DNA of 64,000 bases. Source: Romboutsia lituseburensis. Its GTDB lineage: Bacteria > Bacillota > Clostridia > Peptostreptococcales > Peptostreptococcaceae. The notes beneath the pieces were generated by a model. The model was not told the DNA's origin and ran no database searches. It was given only the letters and a program-made list of their open reading frames with translations. Both the position numbers and the translations under genes were made by a program. How positions within the stretch are numbered: the stretch's first letter is position 1; the number at the start of each line of letters is the position of its first letter. This document shows positions 35,531 through 44,323 of this stretch, piece by piece. The stretch spans positions 3,596,001 through 3,660,000 of the forward strand of contig NZ_JANQBQ010000001.1 of the NCBI RefSeq assembly GCF_024723825.1, written 5' to 3'.

Positions 35531-36358
35531 ATGAAAAAATATTTAAAGGCAATAGGTGTAGTATTAGGACTTATTATTTTATGGCAATTAGCAGTAGGGA
35601 TATCAAGTATTGGTTATGCATTTATATATGGAATTTATGAAAGTGCTCAAACTGGAAAAGTTGTTAGTGAAGTTTTTATGCAAGAGCATATTAAGAATAA
35701 TATGTATACAATTGTATTAATTGGAGATGTATTATTCTTGATTGTGTTAATTCCAGCGATCAAAAAAAAGTTGATTCAAAGAGACTGTTTCAAAAAAATA
35801 AGTTTTAGTACTATAATTAATTTATTTATTTTAGGAATTGGAATGGATGGAATAGTAGCATTAACAGGAATTATTTTATCTACTATATTCCCTAGTTATT
35901 TAGAAGTCAGCAAAACAATTTCAAATGCAACAGGATCATATTTACAATTATTTAGTATAGTAATATGTGCTCCTATATTTGAAGAAATATTTTTTAGAGG
36001 ATTTATTTTTGGATATTTGAAGAAAAACTTTAATATTATTGGAGCTATTCTAGTTCAAGCATTAGTATTTGGTATAGTGCATGGAAATATAGTTCAAGGC
36101 ATATATGCATCTATACTGGGAATAGCATTGGCCATAGTATATCTTCACTATGAATCTCTTTTTGCATGTATTATAGTACATATAGTAACTAATTTCTTTG
36201 GATCAGTAGTAAATGGATTTTTAGTATCAAAAATTAATAATGAAGTTATAATTATAACTATATTTGTAATTATAGCTACAGTATGTATTTATATACCAGG
36301 AACTAAAATATATAAAGAGCATAAATCTAAAGTTAATGAAAAAATTAGTATTGAGTAA
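35531..36358 (+). CDS. CPBP family intramembrane metalloprotease
   Basis: A 275-residue membrane protein with about seven helices. The CAAX-protease/bacteriocin-processing motifs are present: EEIFFRGFIFG (two Glu and Arg), FGIVHG with the catalytic His, and HIVTNFFG. AAAGGAGT precedes the ATG. Members cleave peptides inside the membrane or give immunity to bacteriocins; no bacteriocin gene is near. Monocistronic with a perfect terminator. Confidence 0.85.
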   Translation: MKKYLKAIGVVLGLIILWQLAVGISSIGYAFIYGIYESAQTGKVVSEVFMQEHIKNNMYTIVLIGDVLFLIVLIPAIKKKLIQRDCFKKISFSTIINLFILGIGMDGIVALTGIILSTIFPSYLEVSKTISNATGSYLQLFSIVICAPIFEEIFFRGFIFGYLKKNFNIIGAILVQALVFGIVHGNIVQGIYASILGIALAIVYLHYESLFACIIVHIVTNFFGSVVNGFLVSKINNEVIIITIFVIIATVCIYIPGTKIYKEHKSKVNEKISIE

Positions 36359-36376
36359 AAAATATAAATTAAAAAT

Positions 36377-36412
36377 AAAAGAGTCTTAATTTTAAAATTA
36401 AGACTCTTTTAT
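36377..36412 (+). terminator. Terminator of the CPBP gene
   Basis: A perfect 17-bp palindrome: AAAAGAGTCTTAATTTT (36377-36393) and AAAATTAAGACTCTTTT (36394-36410). Confidence 0.85.
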
Positions 36413-36495
36413 TTTGTTATGGTAATATAAATATATATTTAATATAAGCTTGTATTAAATAAAATTTATAATAATTAAAAAGGGATGAAGATGTT

Positions 36496-37389
36496 ATGCA
36501 ATATATAAAGGCAAAAACAATTGTATCTCAGGCTAAGAATAATGATAATTGGTTTGGAATTAATTACAACATGAATATATATCAAGGCTGTTGTCATGGG
36601 TGTATATATTGTGATTCTAGAAGCAATTGCTATCAAATTATTAATTTTGATAGAGTTAGAGCAAAAGAAAACTCTACAGAAATAATAAAAAATGAACTTA
36701 GAAATAAGAGAAATAAGGGTGTAATAGGAACAGGAGCAATGAGTGATCCTTATAATCCATTTGAAAGAAAGTTAAATCTTACAAGAAAAGCATTAGAAGA
36801 GATAGATAGTAATCGATTTGGAGTAGCAATAGCAACCAAAAGTGATCTAGTTGTAAGAGATATAGATATATTAAAAAGAATACAATCTCATTCACCGGCT
36901 TTAATAAAAATAACTATAACAACTTATGATGATAATCTTTGCAAAAAAATAGAACCAAATGTATGTGAAAGCTCTAGACGATTTGAAGCTATAAGAAAAT
37001 TATCTGATAATGGCATATATGCAGGTGTATTATTAATGCCAATATTACCATTTATAAATGATAGCGAAGAAAACATAAAAAATATAATAAAGAAGGCTTA
37101 TGAAAGTAATGCAAAGTTTGTTTTTTCCTATGGGTTAGGTGTTACACTTAGGCAAAACCAAAGACAATATTATTTTGATCAGTTAAACAAATTATTTCCA
37201 GGAAATAATCTTCCTCAAAAATATATAAATGCGTATAAAGAATCCTATATAAATCCAGCAAGTAACCATAATAATCTATGGAGAGTTTTTAAAGAGGAAT
37301 GTAAAAAATACAATTTACTATATAAGATGGAAGATATTATAAAAGATTATAAGGCTAATTATGAAAAAGCTCAAATAAGTTGGTTTTAA
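36496..37389 (+). CDS. SPL-type radical SAM protein
   Basis: A 297-residue protein of the group that includes spore photoproduct lyase relatives (COG1533). The radical SAM cluster motif CCHGCIYC has the CxxxCxxC spacing and follows NMNIYQG. GTGAMSDPYNPFE and VAIATKSDLVVRDID are typical of the family. It lacks the long N-terminal part of true SplB, so DNA repair activity is not assured. AAAGGGATG precedes the ATG. Its substrate is unknown. It shares a bidirectional terminator with the convergent DtxR gene. Confidence 0.8.
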   Translation: MQYIKAKTIVSQAKNNDNWFGINYNMNIYQGCCHGCIYCDSRSNCYQIINFDRVRAKENSTEIIKNELRNKRNKGVIGTGAMSDPYNPFERKLNLTRKALEEIDSNRFGVAIATKSDLVVRDIDILKRIQSHSPALIKITITTYDDNLCKKIEPNVCESSRRFEAIRKLSDNGIYAGVLLMPILPFINDSEENIKNIIKKAYESNAKFVFSYGLGVTLRQNQRQYYFDQLNKLFPGNNLPQKYINAYKESYINPASNHNNLWRVFKEECKKYNLLYKMEDIIKDYKANYEKAQISWF

Positions 37390-37430
37390 TTATAAAATAG
37401 CATATGCATATACATATGCTATTTTATAAT
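37389..37430. terminator. Bidirectional terminator between convergent genes
   Basis: ATTATAAAATAGCATATG (to 37407) pairs with CATATGCTATTTTATAAT (37413-37430). The stem starts at the stop codon of the radical SAM gene and serves both genes. Confidence 0.8.
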
Positions 37431-37434
37431 ATTG

Positions 37435-37884
37435 TTAAAGTGTTTTATAGTTATTATATTTATTTAAAATGTCACTGTTTTCATTAAAAAAACTAACTAA
37501 TTTTATAATATTATTTAAAGTTTCATGGCTTATTGTATGTTCTATTTTTTCGGTCTCTTCATGTAAGTTACTACTCACACCAATTATTCTTAAAAATTCT
37601 TCAATAGCATTATGTCTCAGTAAAAGTGTTTTTCCAATAAATTCACCTCTGGAAGTTAATTTTAATTTACCATAGTTTTCATGAATTAATAATTCTTTAT
37701 TTTGCAATCTTTTAACCATATTACTTGCAGAAGGTGTTTTGACATTTAAAGATTTAGCTAGCTTTGCAACTTTTATATCATGATCTTCAAGATACAATCT
37801 ATAAATCATTTCTACATAATCTTCTTCGCTAGGCGTTAATTCATGGTCTTTTATATATTCATTAAATGTGTAATATTGATTCAT
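37435..37884 (-). CDS. DtxR/MntR-family metal-dependent repressor
   Basis: A 149-residue protein with an N-terminal winged helix (EDYVEMIYRLYLEDHDIKVAKLAKSLNVKTPSASNMVKRL) and a dimerisation/metal-binding domain (LLLRHNAIEEFLRIIGV, HEETEKIEHTISHETL) that holds the usual His and Glu ligands. It has no C-terminal SH3-like domain, so it is of the short MntR/IdeR type. GGAGGA precedes the ATG. It is divergent from feoA-feoB, with a matching DtxR-type operator between, so ferrous iron is the likely signal. Mn2+ cannot be excluded. Confidence 0.88.
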   Translation of the reverse strand: MNQYYTFNEYIKDHELTPSEEDYVEMIYRLYLEDHDIKVAKLAKSLNVKTPSASNMVKRLQNKELLIHENYGKLKLTSRGEFIGKTLLLRHNAIEEFLRIIGVSSNLHEETEKIEHTISHETLNNIIKLVSFFNENSDILNKYNNYKTL

Positions 37885-38022
37885 TTAAATCCTCCATAAA
37901 AATTTTAATAGTTTAATACATAAAAATATTTATACGAAAAATAAATATAATCTTATAAATTTTAAAATATATTTATTCTCTGTGTAACAAATATATGCAG
38001 ACAAACATATGATTTATTATAA

Positions 38023-38044
38023 AAAGTTAGTTTAGGCTAACTTT
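38023..38044. promoter_or_regulatory. DtxR-type operator upstream of feoA
   Basis: AAAGTTAG and CTAACTTT flank TTTAGG, a 22-bp inverted repeat close to the classic DtxR box (TTAGGTTAGGCTAACCTAA). It lies just after a TATTAT (38015-38020) and before the feoA ribosome binding site, as expected for iron repression. Confidence 0.75.
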
Positions 38045-38068
38045 AAATATCATCAAGGAGGTATTGTC

Positions 38069-38296
38069 ATGGAGAAATTAGTCAATGTAAAAACTGGAAC
38101 CACTGTAAAAGTAGAAGAACTTTTATCAAATGGATACATTAGAGAAAGAATGTTAGCTTTAGGGCTTACTAAAGGAGCGAAAATCGATGTTATAAGACGA
38201 GGTCCTAAAGATAATTTGACTATATATAATATTAGAGGAACTATGATAGCTTTAAGAAAAGAAGAGGGAGAAAAAATAATAGTTTCATACATCTAA
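38069..38296 (+). CDS. feoA: Ferrous iron transport protein A
   Basis: A 75-residue SH3-like protein of the FeoA family (GTTVKVEELLSNGYIRERML, GLTKGAKIDVIRRGP, LTIYNIRGTMIALRKEE). It assists FeoB at the inner membrane face. AAGGAGG precedes the ATG. feoB starts 23 bp after its stop, so they form an operon under the DtxR-type operator. Confidence 0.93.
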   Translation: MEKLVNVKTGTTVKVEELLSNGYIRERMLALGLTKGAKIDVIRRGPKDNLTIYNIRGTMIALRKEEGEKIIVSYI

Positions 38297-38319
38297 GGTA
38301 AGAATAGGGGGAGATTTTA

Positions 38320-40446
38320 ATGGGATTAACACATGATTCAACAAAGATAAAGGCAATGAAAGACATATTTGATATAGAAAGAAAAGACAATCAGTATGTT
38401 GTAGCACTTTGTGGAAATCCAAATACAGGTAAAAGTACGGTATTTAACACTTTAACAGGACTTAAACAACATACTGGAAATTGGCCAGGAAAGACTGTTT
38501 GCAGTGCTAGGGGAGATTTTAACTATAATAATAAAAATTATGCACTAATAGACTTGCCAGGTACTTATTCTTTGTTTGCAGCATCTCAGGAAGAGATAGT
38601 TGCTAGAGACTTTGTTTGTTTTGGTAAACCAGATGCAGTTATAGTTGTTACAGATGCTACTTCATTAGAGAGAAACCTTAACTTAGTTTTTCAAGTAATG
38701 GAACTTACAGATAATGTTATATTATGCATTAATTTAATTGATGAAGCTAAAAAGAAAGGAATATTTATAGATAAAGATATATTAGAAGATGAACTAGGAA
38801 TACCAGTGGTATTGACAGCTGCTAGAAATAATATTGGTATTGATACTCTTTTAAATACATTAGATATTGTAATGGACGATAAATACTCATATAATAACAA
38901 AACAATAATATATAATGAGGATATAGAGAGAAATTTAAAAATAATAGAATCTGACTTAAAGATTGCAATACCTTATATTAAATCAAGATGGTTAGGGCTT
39001 AGACTAATAGATGGAGATAATAGTATATATGACTCTATGGATTCATATATAGATGGGGATTATAGAAAGTCCATAGATGAAATAAAATCGAAGCTTCCTG
39101 AAAATATAAATAAGCTTTCAATGAGGGATGAAATTAGCAATATAAATTATCAGTATGCAAAAGAAATGTATGATTTGTGTGTACACATAAAAGATAAAAA
39201 TAAATTTAAACGAGATGAAAAAATAGATAAAGTAATTACTTCAAAAATTTTTGGATTACCATTAATGCTTTTATGCTTAGGCGTAGTGTTATGGATAACT
39301 ATTCAAGGTGCTAATTACCCTTCTCAAATGTTATCTAGTGCTTTATTTTTAATAGAACCACATATATATAATGTATTACAAGCTTTACATGCTCCAGTTT
39401 GGTTAAATGAAATGTTAACTTATGGAATGTATAGATGCTTAGCTTGGGTTGTCGCTGTAATGCTTCCACCTATGGCTATATTTTTTCCTTTATTCACACT
39501 TATGGAGGACTTTGGATATCTTCCTCGAGTTGCTTTTAATTTAGATCATTTATTTAAAAAAGCATGTTGCCATGGGAAACAATGTCTTACTATGTGTATG
39601 GGATTTGGCTGCAATGCAGCAGGTGTTATAGGGTGCAGAATTATAGATTCACCTAGAGAGCGATTGGTTGCTATTCTAACAAATAACTTTGTACCATGCA
39701 ACGGTAGGTTTCCAACCTTAATAGCTATAGCGACTATATTTTTCACATCAACTATAAGCTCAACATTTTCAGCAAATATTATAACATCTCTTTGTATAAC
39801 TTTAGTTATAATACTTGGAGTAATTGTAACATTACTTGTATCTTATATGCTATCTAAAACTTTATTAAAAGGAGTACCTTCTACTTTTACTTTAGAATTG
39901 CCACCATATAGAACACCTAAGTTTGGTAGAGTATTATATACCTCTATAATAGATAGAACCATGTTTGTGCTTGGAAGAGCTATTACTGTTGCTGCGCCTG
40001 CAGGAATTATAACTTGGATATTTGCAAATGTATATATAGGAGATATAAGTGTATTAGCTTATGTAGCGGGAGTACTTGATCCTATAGCAAAATGTATTGG
40101 ACTTGATGGATTTATTTTAATGGCATTTATATTAGGATTTCCTGCAAATGAAATAGTTATTCCGATACTATTAATGTCTTACTTAGCCACTGGATCTATG
40201 ATAGAACTTGATAACTTTGTAGAGCTTGGTCAAGTTTTAAGAGACAATGGATGGACTTACTTAACTGCGCTAAATGTTATGTTATTTAGCTTACTTCACT
40301 GGCCTTGCACAACTACCTTACTTACTATTAGAAAGGAAACAGGAAGTGCAAAGTGGACTTTTGTAGGGTTTATATTACCAACTACAATTGCATTTATAGT
40401 ATGTTTTTTAACAACAACTATATTTAGATTTTTAGGATTAGCTTAA
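38320..40446 (+). CDS. feoB: Ferrous iron transporter FeoB
   Basis: A 708-residue Fe2+ transporter. The N-terminal GTPase has G1 at 32-40 (GNPNTGKST), the G2 Thr in HTGNWPGKT, G3 DLPG and G4 NLID. A helical GDI region follows, then a C-terminal channel with Gate motifs (GFGCNAAGVIGCRIIDSPRE, NNFVPCNGRFPT) containing the cysteines thought to guide iron. GGGGGAG lies before the ATG. No feoC follows. Transcription ends at a clear terminator. Expression should rise when iron is low. Confidence 0.97.
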   Translation: MGLTHDSTKIKAMKDIFDIERKDNQYVVALCGNPNTGKSTVFNTLTGLKQHTGNWPGKTVCSARGDFNYNNKNYALIDLPGTYSLFAASQEEIVARDFVCFGKPDAVIVVTDATSLERNLNLVFQVMELTDNVILCINLIDEAKKKGIFIDKDILEDELGIPVVLTAARNNIGIDTLLNTLDIVMDDKYSYNNKTIIYNEDIERNLKIIESDLKIAIPYIKSRWLGLRLIDGDNSIYDSMDSYIDGDYRKSIDEIKSKLPENINKLSMRDEISNINYQYAKEMYDLCVHIKDKNKFKRDEKIDKVITSKIFGLPLMLLCLGVVLWITIQGANYPSQMLSSALFLIEPHIYNVLQALHAPVWLNEMLTYGMYRCLAWVVAVMLPPMAIFFPLFTLMEDFGYLPRVAFNLDHLFKKACCHGKQCLTMCMGFGCNAAGVIGCRIIDSPRERLVAILTNNFVPCNGRFPTLIAIATIFFTSTISSTFSANIITSLCITLVIILGVIVTLLVSYMLSKTLLKGVPSTFTLELPPYRTPKFGRVLYTSIIDRTMFVLGRAITVAAPAGIITWIFANVYIGDISVLAYVAGVLDPIAKCIGLDGFILMAFILGFPANEIVIPILLMSYLATGSMIELDNFVELGQVLRDNGWTYLTALNVMLFSLLHWPCTTTLLTIRKETGSAKWTFVGFILPTTIAFIVCFLTTTIFRFLGLA

Positions 40447-40452
40447 AATAGA

Positions 40453-40486
40453 CCTAGCTTTGTAAATTGCAAAGCTAGGCTTATTT
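40453..40486 (+). terminator. Terminator of feoAB
   Basis: CCTAGCTTTG (40453-40462) pairs with CAAAGCTAGG (40470-40479), followed by CTTATTTT. Confidence 0.85.
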
Positions 40487-40511
40487 TAAATTAAAATATG
40501 CATCAATATAT

Positions 40512-40949
40512 TTATACACTATCTTCAATTAAATTAATAATTTCTTCGTATATATCTTTAGAGTTTATTAAGTGATAACCATATTTATTAGTACTAAATA
40601 GCTTTTCAGAACATTTTATATGTGAAACTGGAATTGATTGGTTTGCGTAATTGATTATATCTATAAGATATATGTATGAGTTAATAGACTTATCAAAACT
40701 TTTTATCAGTTTAATATGCTTTAATTTATTATAGATTTCTTTTTTTACTCTAAAACTTTCAATTTCGATAGGATTAGTAATTTGTCTTTTGTTTTTATCA
40801 ACACATATATCTAGAAAATTTATACTAGTTGTTGTTTTCTCATTTTTATTCAATAGAGCTTTAGGTTTCAATAGATTAAAAGAATATGTTAAAGATCCTA
40901 ATAATATCAATAAAAATAATATTAAGATATATTTTGTAGTTTTTTTCAT
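40512..40949 (-). CDS. Small membrane-anchored or secreted protein, unknown
   Basis: A 145-residue protein with an N-terminal hydrophobic helix (KYILILFLLILLGSLTYSF) and a basic outer part with two cysteines (DICVDK, IKCSEK) that could form a disulfide. No lipobox and no known family are recognised. GGGGGG lies upstream of the ATG. It faces feoB and is divergent from the large histidine kinase gene; no functional link is shown. Confidence 0.6.
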   Translation of the reverse strand: MKKTTKYILILFLLILLGSLTYSFNLLKPKALLNKNEKTTTSINFLDICVDKNKRQITNPIEIESFRVKKEIYNKLKHIKLIKSFDKSINSYIYLIDIINYANQSIPVSHIKCSEKLFSTNKYGYHLINSKDIYEEIINLIEDSV

Positions 40950-41188
40950 AAAACCCCCCTTTATACTTATTTAATTATAACATAGAGATCTTTGAATAAA
41001 ATTTACAATAAGTTTAAAGGTTTGGAATTTATTGTAAATTTTATAGTTATTTTTAATAAAAATGTTATTAAATTAATTAAATATTAGAAAAAATAACAAA
41101 TATGGGTATAAAAATTAATATACATTTATTGGTAACAATATAGTAAACGTATGTTTATATTTTTAGTGCTATAATAAATGTAAACTTA

Positions 41189-41205
41189 TGTTACTGTATG
41201 TAACA
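41189..41205. promoter_or_regulatory. Inverted repeat TGTTAC-N5-GTAACA before the histidine kinase gene
   Basis: A perfect 6-bp-arm repeat 18-34 bp upstream of the kinase GTG start and 14 bp after TATAAT at 41170-41175. It could be an operator at the transcription start. Binding factor unknown. Confidence 0.4.
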
Positions 41206-41222
41206 AATAGGGGGAATATATT

Positions 41223-43202
41223 GTGATAAGAGTTTTAAGTAATAAGCATTTGATAGAAAAAGAAAATAAAATGCTAAAATATATAATAGCAGTAGTATTA
41301 CTAATATCTACCCTTTTAATTGGAAAAATATTTTGTAATAAATCGACTAATTTACCACATTTACAGTCTACATTATATTTTATTAGATTTTTCAATACTA
41401 TTTTAGCATCTTTAGCTTTTGGTAGTTGTATAATGGCATATAATAGATTAAAACAAGACAGTATATTTATTATTTCATTAATGTATTTAGGATTAGCTGT
41501 TGGAATTGCTTTAGGTCATATTGACTATTTTAGTTTTTATGATACAGAGTTTTATATTTCAAGTTATATTACAATATCAACTTCATTGCTTAGAGTTTTT
41601 ATAATTATACTGACAATTTCACCAAATAATAAGTTTAGAAATATTATAATGAACAATAAAAAAGAAACTATAGTATTTGTAATAATCTATTCAATAATAT
41701 TTGGTTTTTTAGAAAATATATTAAATTCTAGTGGATTAGATGAAACTAGTACTTTTTTTATAGGATATAATATATTTTTATTCATAATTTATATAATAAG
41801 CTTTATAAGTTTGTTTGCTACAGGTATAAAAAAAGGTGAGTATGTATTTGTAGTATTAGGTTCAAGTTTATTTATGCTAGCTTTAAAAGCAGTATATGCT
41901 ATATATGGTATTAATATAGTATCATTTTATGTAAAATTAACTTCAGTATCTATAACATATATTAGTTCTTTAATAGTTATAGCAGGAGTATTTTGTGAAC
42001 TATACATATATATATATAAAACTAAATTGCTAAATGAAAATTTAAGTGTGTTTTATAATTTAGTGGATAATAATAAACATAGCTTTATGTTTATATGTGA
42101 TGAAGATTTAAATATAAAATATGCAAATAAAAAAATAAAAGAGTATTATTTTAGTTCAAATGATATTGATATTAAAAATATTGAATCAAGTTTAAAGCAA
42201 AAATTAAGATATATTGATGAAAGTTACAATATATTAAATTTATTAAATGAAAATGGGACTTGGAGAGGTATAATAAAAAATGTATTTGGATATAAGACTA
42301 TAGATTGTACAGTACAGCGTATTAATACACTTGAAGATAAAAGTGATATAGTTGTTAGTTACATGGATATTTCGGATGAAATAAGTACAGAGTTAGAATT
42401 AGAGAAATTAAAGGTTTATGATAAAGAAAAAAATCAGTTTATATATAATCTATCTCATGAGCTTAGAACGCCATTAAATATATTTTACTCAACAGTCCAA
42501 TTATTAGATAAAGTTAGTTTAAAAGATGATAAAGAATTTAAACAATCATATCAAAAATATCAAAAATCTCTAAGGATAAATTGTAAGAGGATGTTAAGAT
42601 TAATAAATAATGTAATGGATGTACTAAAAATTGATGCTCAAATATTAAAAGCTAAATTTGGAAATTACGATATAGTATCTATTGTTGAGAATGTTACTTT
42701 AGATGTTGTAAAATATGCAGAACTTAAATCTATAAATATTGAATTTGATACTAATGAAGAAGAACATATTATAAAATGTGATCCTAAGCTTATAGAAAGG
42801 GTATTGCTAAATTTGTTGTCAAATGCTATAAAATTTTCAACTAAAAATAAAAATATTTATGTAAATTTAATATCAAAAAAAGATAAAGTATATATAAGAG
42901 TAAAAGATGAGGGGATTGGAATATCAGATAATGTCAAAAAGCTTATATTTGAAAAATTTGTTCAAGTGGACAAGTCTTTAACTCGTATGAATGAAGGGGT
43001 TGGTGTAGGACTTAGCATAAGTAAATCTATAATAGACTTACATAATGGCCAGATAAATGTATTTAGTAATTTAAATATGGGAAGTACATTTGAAATTGTA
43101 TTACCTAATGAGATTTTTAAAAATCAGGATATAAAATTTTATGATATAGATAAATCAAGTGTAGAACTTGAATTATCTGATATTTATGAAATAGTAAGTT
43201 AA
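41223..43202 (+). CDS. Orphan membrane sensor histidine kinase (MASE-like, PAS, HisKA, HATPase)
   Basis: A 659-residue kinase. Residues about 18-270 contain eight hydrophobic helices resembling a MASE3-type sensor. A PAS-like region (about 280-395) follows, then a HisKA domain with H412 in NLSHELRTPLN, and a HATPase (NLLSNAIKFS, DEGIGIS, GVGVGLSIS). The start is GTG with GGGGGAA upstream. There is no response regulator beside it, so it is an orphan kinase. In clostridia several orphan kinases act on Spo0A; such a role here is inference. It shares a terminator with the convergent peptidase gene. Confidence 0.85.
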   Translation: MIRVLSNKHLIEKENKMLKYIIAVVLLISTLLIGKIFCNKSTNLPHLQSTLYFIRFFNTILASLAFGSCIMAYNRLKQDSIFIISLMYLGLAVGIALGHIDYFSFYDTEFYISSYITISTSLLRVFIIILTISPNNKFRNIIMNNKKETIVFVIIYSIIFGFLENILNSSGLDETSTFFIGYNIFLFIIYIISFISLFATGIKKGEYVFVVLGSSLFMLALKAVYAIYGINIVSFYVKLTSVSITYISSLIVIAGVFCELYIYIYKTKLLNENLSVFYNLVDNNKHSFMFICDEDLNIKYANKKIKEYYFSSNDIDIKNIESSLKQKLRYIDESYNILNLLNENGTWRGIIKNVFGYKTIDCTVQRINTLEDKSDIVVSYMDISDEISTELELEKLKVYDKEKNQFIYNLSHELRTPLNIFYSTVQLLDKVSLKDDKEFKQSYQKYQKSLRINCKRMLRLINNVMDVLKIDAQILKAKFGNYDIVSIVENVTLDVVKYAELKSINIEFDTNEEEHIIKCDPKLIERVLLNLLSNAIKFSTKNKNIYVNLISKKDKVYIRVKDEGIGISDNVKKLIFEKFVQVDKSLTRMNEGVGVGLSISKSIIDLHNGQINVFSNLNMGSTFEIVLPNEIFKNQDIKFYDIDKSSVELELSDIYEIVS

Positions 43203-43209
43203 ACTAATA

Positions 43210-43264
43210 AAAACACTTCTAGAACTTAATTTTATTAAATTTTAGAAGTGTTTTGACGTATGCC
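43210..43264. terminator. Bidirectional terminator
   Basis: AAAACACTTCTA (43210-43221) pairs perfectly with TAGAAGTGTTTT (43253-43264). It lies between the convergent kinase and peptidase genes. Confidence 0.75.
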
Positions 43265-44148
43265 TAAGTTTTTAGAAGACTTATCTTCCATAAATTTTTA
43301 GTTTCTTTTAAAAATACATCAACATCCCATGTTTTTTTAGAATTTATCTTACTATTAGGATCATTTATTTTAATTTTACCATCAGATGTCAAACCAGTAA
43401 GTACAAGAAAATGACCTGTTGAAGTGAACGTTCCAGGCTTAACTGTTAAAATTATAGGTTTTTTATCTTTTAGAGTTGAGATTATGGCAGACTTTGTTAA
43501 TGGAAGCTCTTCGCTTTTTAAACCGAAGTATTTAACCCCTTGAGAAATAAGGTTCCAACTAGACCCCACACCTTTAATATAAAAATTATTAGCGTAAGCA
43601 TAATCAGCAACTACTTTAGGATTTATAGTAGTATTTCCAGTAAGTCCAACAGCTACCATAGCTAAAGAAGTAGGTGCACATCCGTCTATAGCTAAATAGT
43701 CATCTCCATATTTTTCATAGCCCCATCTTTCATCCCACTGTGAAAATAAAGGTATTTTACCAGATTTATAATCAGATTCAACTGAGATAGAGTTACTTTT
43801 TGTAGATGATAGATATTTACTATAGTCGGCTACAAAATCTACTGTTTCAGAATTTTTGCTTGCCAACTTTAGTAATTCCTCAGGGTATTTATCAATATTA
43901 TTTAAAATTAAATTAACTTTTTTATTTTGTTTTGACTTATCAACAAGATCTTTAATAATAGGATCTGTTGACTGCAGTAATTCCTGGTTCTTTAATGCAA
44001 GAACTTCAACTTCTGTTTCTTTATTTTTAGCGTTTATAAAAATTGTTTTAAAGAAAACAATAAATATCAAAAGTAGTATCATGAATGCAAATAATATATT
44101 TTTTCTTAAATCTTTGTTTCTTCTATGTTTATTTTTGACAAAATTCAT
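43264..44148 (-). CDS. Membrane-anchored C39-like cysteine peptidase
   Basis: A 294-residue protein with a short basic cytoplasmic tail, one membrane helix at about 18-40 and an extracellular C39_2-type papain-fold domain. Catalytic residues are visible: Q137 region (FSQWDERW), C157 (DGCAPTSLAM), H246 (GHFLVLTG) and N262/D263 (INDPNS). Such enzymes hydrolyse peptides outside the cell; the target is unknown. AAAAGGATG precedes the ATG. It is divergent from a two-component operon, which might regulate it (inference). Confidence 0.85.
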   Translation of the reverse strand: MNFVKNKHRRNKDLRKNILFAFMILLLIFIVFFKTIFINAKNKETEVEVLALKNQELLQSTDPIIKDLVDKSKQNKKVNLILNNIDKYPEELLKLASKNSETVDFVADYSKYLSSTKSNSISVESDYKSGKIPLFSQWDERWGYEKYGDDYLAIDGCAPTSLAMVAVGLTGNTTINPKVVADYAYANNFYIKGVGSSWNLISQGVKYFGLKSEELPLTKSAIISTLKDKKPIILTVKPGTFTSTGHFLVLTGLTSDGKIKINDPNSKINSKKTWDVDVFLKETKNLWKISLLKT

Positions 44149-44323
44149 TTCAAAACCATCCTTTTAGATTATTTATGACAAATAACATTATAGAAATAAG
44201 ATAATTAATAATTGTTACATAGATGTATCAAAGTTGTAAAATATTATAATTAAGATAGGTTTATAATGTACTAAAAAATAAATAATATGGTATCATAAAT
44301 ATCAGTTGAAAGTAGGTGTAGTT

